From an uncultured Bacteroidales bacterium (GTDB lineage Bacteria > Bacteroidota > Bacteroidia > Bacteroidales > P3), in NCBI GenBank assembly GCA_944321735.1, contig CALUMK010000027.1, positions 1 to 36,085 of the forward strand: 36,085 nucleotides of DNA, in the 5' to 3' direction. The position numbers were made by a program, and so were the translations under genes. The notes beneath the pieces were generated by a model, which searched no databases, was not told where the DNA came from, and saw only the letters and a program-made list of their open reading frames with translations. How positions within the stretch are numbered: the stretch's first letter is position 1; each line of letters begins with the position of its first letter. Shown here piece by piece: positions 27,348 to 35,309 of this stretch.

Positions 27348-28724
27348 CTAATTACCTTTCACACAACGAGTTGCATATCGTGTGGCCGACCCGCTTTCAC
27401 TGACATTATTATAACGAACCTGCCCCCCCAGCATTCCCACAGACCATCCCTCCATGTAAGCTGCCTGCTCAGCACCTTCCAACCACCACACATCACGCCC
27501 CAAGGCATCTTCGTCCTTGTAAATCCAAGCCAGCATCCCCTCTTGCTTAGTCGGCAACCGCCATCCTTCCGGACAGTCCTCGTTCTCACCCGCAATATCA
27601 GCCGCCACCATCATCCAAGCCGTCCCGTCATCGGTGTAATCCCAGTAATTAATCGGTTCCTTCTCATTGACCCGAGTATCAATTGCGTACTGTCCATATA
27701 TCGTTGAAACCACATTATAGCAAGTGTTCCGGAGCAAGTTGTAGTCATTGGCATTGTTCTCACCAAGCCACACCCGGTATGTGACCCCGTTCACCAAGCC
27801 ATTGGCATTGTAATAACCCTTGATTTCCACATAGGAGCAATAATCGCCTTGCCCTGCCGGCGCCGTTTCCGCCGTTTTAAGATTCTGATCGGATGCCGAG
27901 CCTGTACCTCTGGCATTTTCCGGCATATACCATGTCCAAGACTTGCCTGTCGTGTTGAGAATTTCCGCACTCACTGGAGAGATAGTCGGCATCCAAAGCT
28001 CGTCCGGCCAGCAAGTTCCCGTAAAAGTCTCCGCCGTATAATTTAGCGTATCGAAAGGAAGAGATGGAAAAGATTGTCCCTCTGCCGGGACCTGATCCGA
28101 AGGCGTATTGCGGAAAGGATGCGATATGGCCGGGACTTTCTTGAGTTGTATGCTCGATATGGCAAAGGCCTCATTGCGCGATGCCAGTTCCGGAGCCACC
28201 CGCAAATTGAAATTGATCTTGACCGCTGCCCGCTCCATCAAAACATGCAGAGGGTCATCATCGGTCTCCCAGATTCCGCACATCACAAAAGCGCCAGAAG
28301 CCAACTGCCCGTCCTCCGGCCAAGCCAGCGTCTTTGCCTCCAGCTGGGAAAGCGTGGCGACATCCGAGAAATCAAGGTAATTCACATTGGCCAAATAGAC
28401 CACCTTATCGGCCCGGCTGTCTATGGAAAGCATGAACGAGACAGTGCTGCCTGCATGCGTGAGGGTTGGCTGGCTGATCAAGGGGAGACCATCGTTGCCT
28501 GTCAGGATATTTTCCCCTTGGAACTGGAAACATATCACCGTATTGATGCCCGATTCTGCCGCCGTAGCCGCGCTCTTGACCGTCACATCCCGGTAGGTAT
28601 CGGCAAAGAGCGTCACCTGCACATCGCCGCCTTTGAAACCGGAATCCGGCTCCGGACGACATGCCCATAGCAGCAGCCCCACAGCCATCGACACAAAAGC
28701 GACAAGGATTCTATATCTCTTCAT
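27348..28724 (-). CDS. Fimbrillin-like lipoprotein with C-terminal WRLPT module
   Basis: Starting at MKRYRILVAF (28724), the lipobox LLLWAC lipidates Cys22. A candidate maturation site VTVK-SAATAAESG follows at K50/S51. The central part is fimbrillin-like or DUF4906-like: VVYLANVNYLDFSDVATLSQL, MERAAVKINFNL, and TYRVWLGENNANDYNLLRNTCYNV (each under a few strands). The last 100 residues carry the module EGWRLPTKQEGMLAW ending RYATRCVKGN. The size (458 aa) and position suggest an adhesive tip-type subunit of a type V-like pilus. The open frame extends to 28778 but without a signal peptide. Confidence 0.72.
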   Translation of the reverse strand: MKRYRILVAFVSMAVGLLLWACRPEPDSGFKGGDVQVTLFADTYRDVTVKSAATAAESGINTVICFQFQGENILTGNDGLPLISQPTLTHAGSTVSFMLSIDSRADKVVYLANVNYLDFSDVATLSQLEAKTLAWPEDGQLASGAFVMCGIWETDDDPLHVLMERAAVKINFNLRVAPELASRNEAFAISSIQLKKVPAISHPFRNTPSDQVPAEGQSFPSLPFDTLNYTAETFTGTCWPDELWMPTISPVSAEILNTTGKSWTWYMPENARGTGSASDQNLKTAETAPAGQGDYCSYVEIKGYYNANGLVNGVTYRVWLGENNANDYNLLRNTCYNVVSTIYGQYAIDTRVNEKEPINYWDYTDDGTAWMMVAADIAGENEDCPEGWRLPTKQEGMLAWIYKDEDALGRDVWWLEGAEQAAYMEGWSVGMLGGQVRYNNVSESGSATRYATRCVKGN

Positions 28725-28840
28725 ACCTGTTTTTCTATTAGTTGAAGCCCGGCATAACTCCATTCTCGATGATACCAAAACAGCCCATCCTTCCGCCCAT
28801 TTGCCAAAGCTTTCTTGCCGGACATCAAAACAGCAAAATA

Positions 28841-30274
28841 CTATATATCCCTAATACAACGCAGCCTATACTGCCCTTCCCGACCTGCCGGAAGCGTATT
28901 CCGCGTACCCGAATCCATATCCCAATAATAGACCTCGCCCTGCGCGTTCTGCGTGGCAGAGCGATACAAGCCTTGCAAGGGCGCGTTCAAGGTGGCGGCA
29001 AACGGGTACATCAACGACAATTCCGTAATCGTCGGCAAGCGCCAACCCTCCGGGCAAAGGGCATCCCCTGCCGATTTGGCCATCGAGCCGGACACATCCG
29101 CATCGTCCACCTCCATCTTGGCAGGCACCGAGGTTTCCAATTCCGACACCGGGCTGGTTTCCCATTTCTCGTCGCGAATCTCCCATTTGTCCATCGCGCT
29201 GCCATAGACATCCCGGCTGATGATATAATTAGTCCCCGGCGTTTGGAAAGGATATGTCTCCGCGCCCAATGCCACATCCACATTCACATCCCGCCATTCG
29301 GCTGGTTCCAAAGTGATTTCCACAACTCCTACCTTGAAATTCAGAATCACCTTGGTAGCCACCCCCGGTCTGCAGAACGAAGGATCCAACTCCGGCACCA
29401 CAGCACCACGCCCAAATGTAAACACCCCTTGCTCGGCCGTGGTTAACTGTATATTGGATATATCGGTATTGTCCGCCTCGCGCATCAGCAAACCAGCAAA
29501 GACAGAATCCCCATAAGGGATTTCCAAACCGCTATCCGGCAAGCCTGTCACCGCCAAATCTCCGGTTGCCCGACGCACAGCACTGAAACAATCTTCCATC
29601 GCCAAGCCATCAATCCAATCCGAAAGAAAAAACTCGAAAGCATTGGCCTCTTCTACCATCTCTATATTGGCCAGATTGCCCCAATACGTCGATGCCACAG
29701 GCGATTCGGACTTTATGTAAAACTGTATCTGTGCCAAACGATGATCGAAGGTAAATTCCATAATGTCCCGGTTCTCGGCATCGCCTTCCTGAGTATTGGC
29801 TATCATGATATCCTGAGAGCCATCGATAGCCCATTCCAGAATCAAACCGTACCTGCTGTCCAGATACCACTCCGCATAGGGATGCCAGCCAGCCATCAAG
29901 GTAGAACGCCCGTCCTCCAGATACACCTGCAATGGATTAAAATGTATCGGAGTCAAGTCTATCGAAGCCAAATAATCAGGGACTTCGGCAAATACAAGAT
30001 TGTCCGCGTCACCCTGATTGAAAATCTCGTCATAAAAATCAGCCGCCCCTACCGCGCTCTCGTCCACCCGGAAGAAATACAACGGCATCGGGTCGCCGGC
30101 ATTGATAGCCGCCTTGGAAACAATATCCACATCCGTGGAGACAGAAAAAGAACGTTTCAAGCCGACACTTGGCAAAATAGGAACATCCTTGCCCGAATCC
30201 GGAACCGGACGCGAGCACGAAGCGAAAAGCAAGACGAACAACAGCAGACAGGATGCTTTCCTTAACTTTGCCAT
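28841..30274 (-). CDS. Fimbrillin-family lipoprotein with C-terminal WRLPT module
   Basis: Starting at MAKLRKASCLL (30274), lipobox LFASC, Cys20. A candidate basic maturation site is DIVSK-AAINAG (K54/A55). The body has Mfa_like features: YFFRVDE, STLMAGWHPYAEWY, DGSQDIMIANT, then EFTFDHRLAQIQFYIKS (the FxHxLAxIxF core shared by fimbrillins) and FCRPGVATKVILNFKVG. After residue 345 the module GTNYIISRD, CPEGWRLPTITELSLMY, YRSATQN and YRLRCIRDI follows. The C-terminal module would replace the usual short donor-strand ending, suggesting a cap or tip position. A 210-bp gap with a hairpin separates it from the fimbrillin upstream. Confidence 0.75.
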   Translation of the reverse strand: MAKLRKASCLLLFVLLFASCSRPVPDSGKDVPILPSVGLKRSFSVSTDVDIVSKAAINAGDPMPLYFFRVDESAVGAADFYDEIFNQGDADNLVFAEVPDYLASIDLTPIHFNPLQVYLEDGRSTLMAGWHPYAEWYLDSRYGLILEWAIDGSQDIMIANTQEGDAENRDIMEFTFDHRLAQIQFYIKSESPVASTYWGNLANIEMVEEANAFEFFLSDWIDGLAMEDCFSAVRRATGDLAVTGLPDSGLEIPYGDSVFAGLLMREADNTDISNIQLTTAEQGVFTFGRGAVVPELDPSFCRPGVATKVILNFKVGVVEITLEPAEWRDVNVDVALGAETYPFQTPGTNYIISRDVYGSAMDKWEIRDEKWETSPVSELETSVPAKMEVDDADVSGSMAKSAGDALCPEGWRLPTITELSLMYPFAATLNAPLQGLYRSATQNAQGEVYYWDMDSGTRNTLPAGREGQYRLRCIRDI

Positions 30275-30371
30275 AACACAATTAATTTCAAAACCCCACC
30301 GCCCAACGGAGGTCGCCCCAAACATGCAAGAATAGAGAATTCCCAGGCTGCCCCTTATTACAAATAGTGGA

Positions 30372-30396
30372 CAGGAGCGGCAATCAAGCGCTCCTG
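30372..30396 (-). promoter_or_regulatory. Intercistronic hairpin inside the fimbrial gene run
   Basis: caggagcg (30372-30379) pairs with cgctcctg (30389-30396) around a 9-base loop, about 90 bases after the stop of the fimbrillin at 30485. No U-tract follows on the minus strand. It may attenuate or stabilise, lowering expression of the downstream tip-like genes. Confidence 0.4.
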
Positions 30397-30484
30397 CCCC
30401 GAATCTCCCAGCTCAGGCATTCCAAGCCGAGACATATCCTTGAAGAGGATTTATGAAAGAAACAAATCCCCGATACACACGCAC

Positions 30485-31501
30485 TTATTCGATGGTGACA
30501 TCGGTAGTACCTTGTTCATCCCATGGAGTAACCGTAGCTTGCGCCTGGATTTCTACTGCCGAGAAAGACAAGGTAACGGTGAAAGCATATCCGGCCGTGT
30601 TACCCGTGAATTCAGCATCCTCTGTGTTGGTCAAGGAGAAAGAAACATCGTACTCACCTTTTGTGGAAGAAGTAATCGTCAAAGAGTATTCGTCGGAAGT
30701 GCCAGCGGCAGCCTCAACCGGTTCGCAAATCGTGTAAGCCACCGTGGTAGCCGTGGTCGTCAAAGCGGTAGCGGCATAGGCAACATCAGTATAAGTGCTA
30801 CCGTCCGTGCCATAGCACGCCAGAGAAGCAGCCGCGTTGCTGAAGGTAGCATCGCCATCAGCAAAATCCACTTTAACCATGGTGTTCGGCTCAGCGGCAG
30901 CTGCGCCGACGCCGGTCAAAGCGATGTTCTGGATTTCTCCCCAAGGAGCAATCGAAGCATCGTCAACCGCACGCAACTGGATATTGATCTTGGTCATCTT
31001 GTGGCCGAAGGCCAAAGTACCTATAGTTGCATCATCTCCCCTCGTTGTAACAGTTTCGGGAGCAAACATGATATCGTCCGATCCGTCAAAGTTGAAGCTG
31101 GCGGAAGTACCGTCATTCTTTGTCCAAGTTTCAGCAGGATAGAGCCCTACAAGATAAACATCGTTCACACCGCGCGGGAAAGACTTGGGCTTAACTGTCC
31201 CGTCGTTCGAGCAGAAGCTCGTGTTGGTGGAGGCAGCGGTGAAATTCATGAAGCCGTTGTTGTTGGCTGCCTCGATTTCGGTGGTGTAATCGCCTTGGGT
31301 CTGGGAGCAGAGAACCCGAGCCAGCAAAGGTGCTTGCGCACTCGGTTCCTGTGCCATGTACGGGGCACGTGTCTCAATGTTCAATTGCGTCATCTGCAAC
31401 TTGATTTCATCGCCGTTGCCATCTCCCATAGGATTTTCATTTTCTGGTGTACAAGCTGCAAATCCTAAAACAGCTACCAATGGAAAAATGAACTTTTTCA
31501 T
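30485..31501 (-). CDS. Fimbrillin family (Mfa_like) pilin lipoprotein
   Basis: 338 aa; lipobox GFAAC, Cys17. The site NIETR-APYMA (R45/A46) matches the Arg-Ala maturation junction of type V pilins. The N-terminal domain includes YLVGLYPAETW, DGSDDIMFAPETV and LAFGHKMTKINIQLRAV (the FxHKxTKI core). The C-terminus ends with AYAFTVTLSFSA-like strands and VTPWDEQGTTDVTIE, the conserved tail that would act as donor strand. It is closest in ending to the neighbour at 31621-32601 (PWDPQGDTDVTLD). It is the only one of the set with Arg rather than Lys at the presumed cleavage site. A structural shaft subunit is likely. Confidence 0.82.
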   Translation of the reverse strand: MKKFIFPLVAVLGFAACTPENENPMGDGNGDEIKLQMTQLNIETRAPYMAQEPSAQAPLLARVLCSQTQGDYTTEIEAANNNGFMNFTAASTNTSFCSNDGTVKPKSFPRGVNDVYLVGLYPAETWTKNDGTSASFNFDGSDDIMFAPETVTTRGDDATIGTLAFGHKMTKINIQLRAVDDASIAPWGEIQNIALTGVGAAAAEPNTMVKVDFADGDATFSNAAASLACYGTDGSTYTDVAYAATALTTTATTVAYTICEPVEAAAGTSDEYSLTITSSTKGEYDVSFSLTNTEDAEFTGNTAGYAFTVTLSFSAVEIQAQATVTPWDEQGTTDVTIE

Positions 31502-31620
31502 GGTTTTAAAGTGTTTAGTTAGTATTTTCCGTTTATTAAAAGTTACTCAATTTCTGCCTCGTTCAAGCGCCCGCTGCCCAGACCCATTTCTCCTCCCATT
31601 GGAGCTGAACACCAAGCGAG

Positions 31621-32601
31621 TCAGTCCAAAGTCACATCCGTATCTCCCTGCGGATCCCATGGCACCACCGTTCCTGTTGCCACAATCTCCGAACGGTTAA
31701 TCGTCAGGTTGACCCGGAAGCTGGCTCCCGGATTGGCTGACCCGGACAAGGAGACCGGCACATCCGAGTACGTTGTCCCATCCGACAGCACGACCTCGAT
31801 GACAAAAGTAGCCTGAGGCTCGAACATCAAGGGGCAAAAGCTTTCCAGGCTTTCCTGGTTTTCGGTGTATTCTTGCACCTGCACCCTCTTGCCATCCTTG
31901 CTTGTCACAAAGGCATTCCCTATCTCTCCCCGGGCCCCGTACTGCATCCTGCCGCTGACCAAATCCAATTCAACCTGCGTATTCACATCCTTGACCCAAA
32001 TCTCCCTGACTTCCAGGCCGTTCGGATGGAAGTTTTCCGATGCCATGGCGGTGAACTCAACCAACATCAGCTTATGCTGAAAATTGAAGTCCGGGTTCTC
32101 CTGCCCCCCTATGAAGGCCGCCTTGCGGATACCGCGTGTCACGGTATCCCAAAGTATATCCTGCGTGCCATCAAAAGTATAGGTCACCGAAGGCGGCACA
32201 GCGGCTGTCCCGCTATTATATTCGGCATAATCCCCATAAGGAGAATAGGCGTAAAAATATAAGGCCTCGCCCGTCCCGGGATAATATTTGGGTCCTTCCT
32301 GCAAGGAGAACCGACCCAAATCCGCAGTCGAGTTCACTTGGGCGTTTTCTATCTCATCGTAAACGCTGCCGAATGCAGTCGGAATCCCGCTATTGCTTGC
32401 ATAAACGGTGAGCCTGAACACATCGGTGGTGTTCGCGGGGAAGTTGTTCCCCTCAATCGGCCCAGGCTTCAAAGCTTTGGTTCCCGCTTCCAGACCAGCA
32501 GTCAATCCGATAGGGATAAAGGGGTCGCCCTCCTCGCCAGGTTCCGGCTTGCATCCAGCCAAAGCCAGCAACGCTCCCAAAACAATCCCTATCTTCTTCA
32601 T
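31621..32601 (-). CDS. Fimbrillin family (Mfa_like) pilin lipoprotein
   Basis: 326 aa; lipobox LALAGC, Cys17. Candidate maturation site GLEAGTK-ALKPG (K42/A43). Fimbrillin features: YYPGTGEALYFYAYSPYGDYAEY, YTFDGTQDILWDTVTRG (with each strand short), DFNFQHKLMLVEFTAM (HK core), and the ending VVPWDPQGDTDVTLD. It lies 119 bases upstream of the next fimbrillin gene and is probably its paralogue by local duplication. Confidence 0.8.
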   Translation of the reverse strand: MKKIGIVLGALLALAGCKPEPGEEGDPFIPIGLTAGLEAGTKALKPGPIEGNNFPANTTDVFRLTVYASNSGIPTAFGSVYDEIENAQVNSTADLGRFSLQEGPKYYPGTGEALYFYAYSPYGDYAEYNSGTAAVPPSVTYTFDGTQDILWDTVTRGIRKAAFIGGQENPDFNFQHKLMLVEFTAMASENFHPNGLEVREIWVKDVNTQVELDLVSGRMQYGARGEIGNAFVTSKDGKRVQVQEYTENQESLESFCPLMFEPQATFVIEVVLSDGTTYSDVPVSLSGSANPGASFRVNLTINRSEIVATGTVVPWDPQGDTDVTLD

Positions 32602-32730
32602 TACTGCCAGAACCTTGTCTTATCTTGTGCTTTCCGCAGCATCTACCACCACGGGAAGCGATTGATTTCTAATTAAGTGGCACTTCCAACATGCCCGAAT
32701 CCTGCCAAAGCAGAAATCCAGTTCCTGTCA

Positions 32731-33732
32731 TCAGTACATGATGATTCCCGAACCTTCCTCCTCTTTCCAGGGGGTAATAGAGGCACTCAGCGAAATGCCG
32801 CCCTGGAGGAATGTCAGGGTTATCGTATAAGCCGTTCCCGCTTGGAAATCGGCATCGTTAATAGTTGCCGTCACATCCTCAAAAACGGCACCCGAGGTAG
32901 CCACATCCAATCGAAGGATATTGCCCGCAATAGGCTCTACCATCACCGCCTTACCCACGGAAACCGCATTCGGACCGATGGTATCCTGCGTGCCTATGCC
33001 GGGAACTTCTATTCCGTCCGACCCCGCCGGACTTACACGCAAACTATTATCTATCAAATTGATACCCGTTGGCATACCAGCATTCTTAATCCGGATATAA
33101 GCAAGGGTGGTACCCGAATCGAGCGATTCGTCCGCCTTGACCTTGAATCGAATCTGCGTGGTCAAATGATCGAATGTCAGATTTTTCCCTGTCGCGTCCA
33201 ACTTGGAACCCACCACGGGCTTCGTTGTAAGCAACACATCAAGGGTTGCCGAATCATTGTCGAACGACACGATTCCGGCATTAAGCTCGCCCGATGGATG
33301 CCATGCCTTGATATAGGTCTTAACATTGTCATCCGGCGAATAATACTGTTGCGGATTCAGATTGACCGGCACCGGCGTCGGCTGTGCCACAATCACAGAA
33401 CCAGACTGCCAACTGGCATCCTGGCTGTAATCGACGGCCGCGCTAGTCTCCCACCCGGCAACAGCGGACTCGAAAATCGAATTAGGATTGACAGGGGCTT
33501 TTGCGACCAAAGCACCGGGAGTGCCTGCGCCCAAACGAATCTCGTTCAAATCGTTCTCCCCTTCAACTCCATGGCATGAAGTAAAAACCGCCGCCGTAAA
33601 AAGAAAATAAAGAGGGGCGTCGAATAAATTCCTACGGATAGCCAAGATAGTCCGAGGCTTACGCCATGCCGAACCGGCCTTGAATCCAAGCCTCAGGCTA
33701 TCTTTGAACATTCGAACTGCACCCCTCTTCAT
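32731..33732 (-). CDS. Fimbrillin family (Mfa_like) pilin lipoprotein
   Basis: 333 aa from the first ATG, but the lipobox AAVFTSC then lies unusually far in (Cys53) behind a basic leader. A TTG at 33645 would give a normal 24-residue signal peptide starting (M)AIRRNLFDAPLY, and may be the true start. Candidate maturation site GALVAK-APVNP (K78/A79 in the long numbering). The mature part has YIKAWHPSGEL, KNLTFDHLTTQIRFKVK (the DHLTTQI core), MVEPIAGNILRLDV and the ending GISLSASITPWKEEEGSGI. It is a paralogue of the fimbrillin at 33765 with the same LxQxGISLxxxIxPWxEEEG tail. Confidence 0.8.
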   Translation of the reverse strand: MKRGAVRMFKDSLRLGFKAGSAWRKPRTILAIRRNLFDAPLYFLFTAAVFTSCHGVEGENDLNEIRLGAGTPGALVAKAPVNPNSIFESAVAGWETSAAVDYSQDASWQSGSVIVAQPTPVPVNLNPQQYYSPDDNVKTYIKAWHPSGELNAGIVSFDNDSATLDVLLTTKPVVGSKLDATGKNLTFDHLTTQIRFKVKADESLDSGTTLAYIRIKNAGMPTGINLIDNSLRVSPAGSDGIEVPGIGTQDTIGPNAVSVGKAVMVEPIAGNILRLDVATSGAVFEDVTATINDADFQAGTAYTITLTFLQGGISLSASITPWKEEEGSGIIMY

Positions 33733-33764
33733 GATAGAACAATCGCTATGCTAACGAGTTGCGA

Positions 33765-34772
33765 TTAGAACAAGTCAACATCTGTTCCTTCTTCTTCCGT
33801 CCAAGGCTCAATCCGGCCTTCCAAGGAGATACCATTCTGGCTAATACGCAGCAGGAAGGTGTAAGCCGTTCCTTCTTCAAATTCACCGGTAGGCGTTACC
33901 AGCAAACGGTCTTCGATTGCCGGGAGCAGCGTGCCATTGATCGAAACTTGCGCATCGATAGCCAACGTGGTGTTGTTTGCCACCGGGGATACCATCAAAG
34001 CTTCGCCAATCACATCCAACTGATCGGAAGTGGCGTTCACTACGGCTTCGTCAACATCATAAGCAGCATCCAGCACATCGAATTCCTGTGGATCGGTATT
34101 CCATGTCATCGTACCATCGGCCAGATTCAAGCTAACAGGCCCTTTAGCGTTCTTCAATGTCAAGGAAGTGAGTTCCACATCGGTCAATCCGGCTTCCACT
34201 ACCGTCACCTTGAACTTCACCTGTGTGGTCTTATGCTGGAAAATCAACTCGTTGTCAGCAGCCTGATCAATAATCTTGTTGCCGCGCGACCCCGAGATAT
34301 GCCCGGCATATACTACATCCTTATCGGCTGTGGCGGCACCATCCGTAGCAAATTCAATAAGCCCGCCTGTCAATTGCGCAGTCCCTGCAGTTACTGTTCC
34401 TTCTACAAGATTTGTACCCAGCGGATACCAACCAACGATATGAGTCAGCGTAGCCGCTGCGGCATTGTATTGCCGTGCCGGATTCAAGGCAATCGGGAGT
34501 ACATCGGGACTTACTTGTACATCGGCCGTGGAAATCCAAGTGGTCTGCGCCGTGGCATCGAAACCCGTAGCGCTTTCCCAGCCCGCCACGTAAGTGGTAT
34601 AAGTCTGGCCCGTTTCCAACGGAGCTTTGGTGGACGGAGTCTTGGTGGACACGCTAACGCCCGAACTCAACAGAATTTCGAGAGAATCGTCGCCACCATT
34701 GTTGTTCTGGTTGCAGCTGGTCAAACCTACCGCTGCAGCCAATGCGCAAAGAGAAAAGATTTTTGCTTTCAT
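33765..34772 (-). CDS. Fimbrillin family (Mfa_like) pilin lipoprotein, first gene of the locus
   Basis: 335 aa; MKAKIFSLCAL signal peptide, lipobox VGLTSC, Cys20. Candidate maturation site TPSTK-APLETG (K49/A50). Features: YTTYVAGWESATGF, THIVGWYPLGTNL, ELIFQHKTTQVKFKVTVVE (HKTTQVKF core), LTSLTLKNAKGPVSLNL, and the ending ISLEGRIEPWTEEEGTDV. As the promoter-proximal gene it is the best candidate for a major shaft pilin (inference). It is followed by its paralogue 32 bases downstream. Confidence 0.83.
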   Translation of the reverse strand: MKAKIFSLCALAAAVGLTSCNQNNNGGDDSLEILLSSGVSVSTKTPSTKAPLETGQTYTTYVAGWESATGFDATAQTTWISTADVQVSPDVLPIALNPARQYNAAAATLTHIVGWYPLGTNLVEGTVTAGTAQLTGGLIEFATDGAATADKDVVYAGHISGSRGNKIIDQAADNELIFQHKTTQVKFKVTVVEAGLTDVELTSLTLKNAKGPVSLNLADGTMTWNTDPQEFDVLDAAYDVDEAVVNATSDQLDVIGEALMVSPVANNTTLAIDAQVSINGTLLPAIEDRLLVTPTGEFEEGTAYTFLLRISQNGISLEGRIEPWTEEEGTDVDLF

Positions 34773-34941
34773 TTGTTTGTTATTTTGAAATTAACTATTT
34801 CGCCAAAATCAATGCGGTTTGTTTAAAAAGCCCAAATGCCAACAAACGCGCCCAAAGCCAATGCCCATGCTTAGCACAAATCTTAATGGGGGAAAACAGG
34901 GGAATCTTTCGACCGCGCAAAACACAACTGGCAACAGGCGG

Positions 34942-34972
34942 CAAAATTAACACTTTTTAACAAAGTGGCAAA
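34942..34972 (-). promoter_or_regulatory. Promoter of the fimbrial gene run
   Basis: On the minus strand TTTG (34972-34969), 19 bases, TAATTTTG (34949-34942): both Bacteroidetes elements at good spacing. The start near 34935 leaves a leader of about 160 nt before the first fimbrillin ATG. No inverted-repeat flanks that would indicate an invertible promoter were seen. Confidence 0.6.
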
Positions 34973-35124
34973 ACATTACCGCTTAAAACTATCCACAGGG
35001 CAGTTTTTAGAAGAACACGGATGTTCACAATCCCGTAGAAGCAGCAAGTCCAATCAGCCTTGTTGCCTGGAGAAAAATCACGAATCTCCTTCCTGTTGAA
35101 AACAGAAGAAAAAGAACTTTATCG

Positions 35125-35132
35125 TAAATTTG
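35125..35132 (+). promoter_or_regulatory. Candidate -7 box (TAAATTTG) upstream of AAA-ATPase copy 2
   Basis: Same octamer and same 15-base context as upstream of copy 1, but 177 bases from the ATG instead of 23. No -33 box at the usual spacing. Confidence 0.35.
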
Positions 35133-35309
35133 CAAAACCGTAGGCAGCAGCTGAGTGCCCTACAAACAAACTTGCTCGATCGGGAGGCCGAGGCATCAGC
35201 GTATGTGCGGGCAAGTCGGGCATCGCAGAAGCCGAGCGGAAAAAAAGCAGATTCCGAACGGAAATAAGAAAATAAAGCAATAGTCAACAATATAGCAATA
35301 CGCCAAGCT

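Larger units (their letters stand above)
34773..35309. other. Divergent intergenic region between fimbrial locus and AAA-ATPase copy 2
   Basis: 537 bases; no gene is supported (the small frames lack motifs). The left half carries the fimbrial promoter at 34942-34972 and a 160-nt A/T-rich leader. The right half carries a -7-like TAAATTTG at 35125-35132, followed by about 145 bases of GC-rich spacer not seen upstream of copy 1. Next comes the immediate start context of copy 2, agcaatacgccaagctatg, similar to copy 1. Confidence 0.55.

Noticed and set aside
34773-35309. Invertible promoter (phase variation) for the fimbrial locus
   Set aside because: No inverted repeats flanking the promoter and no recombinase gene in the window.
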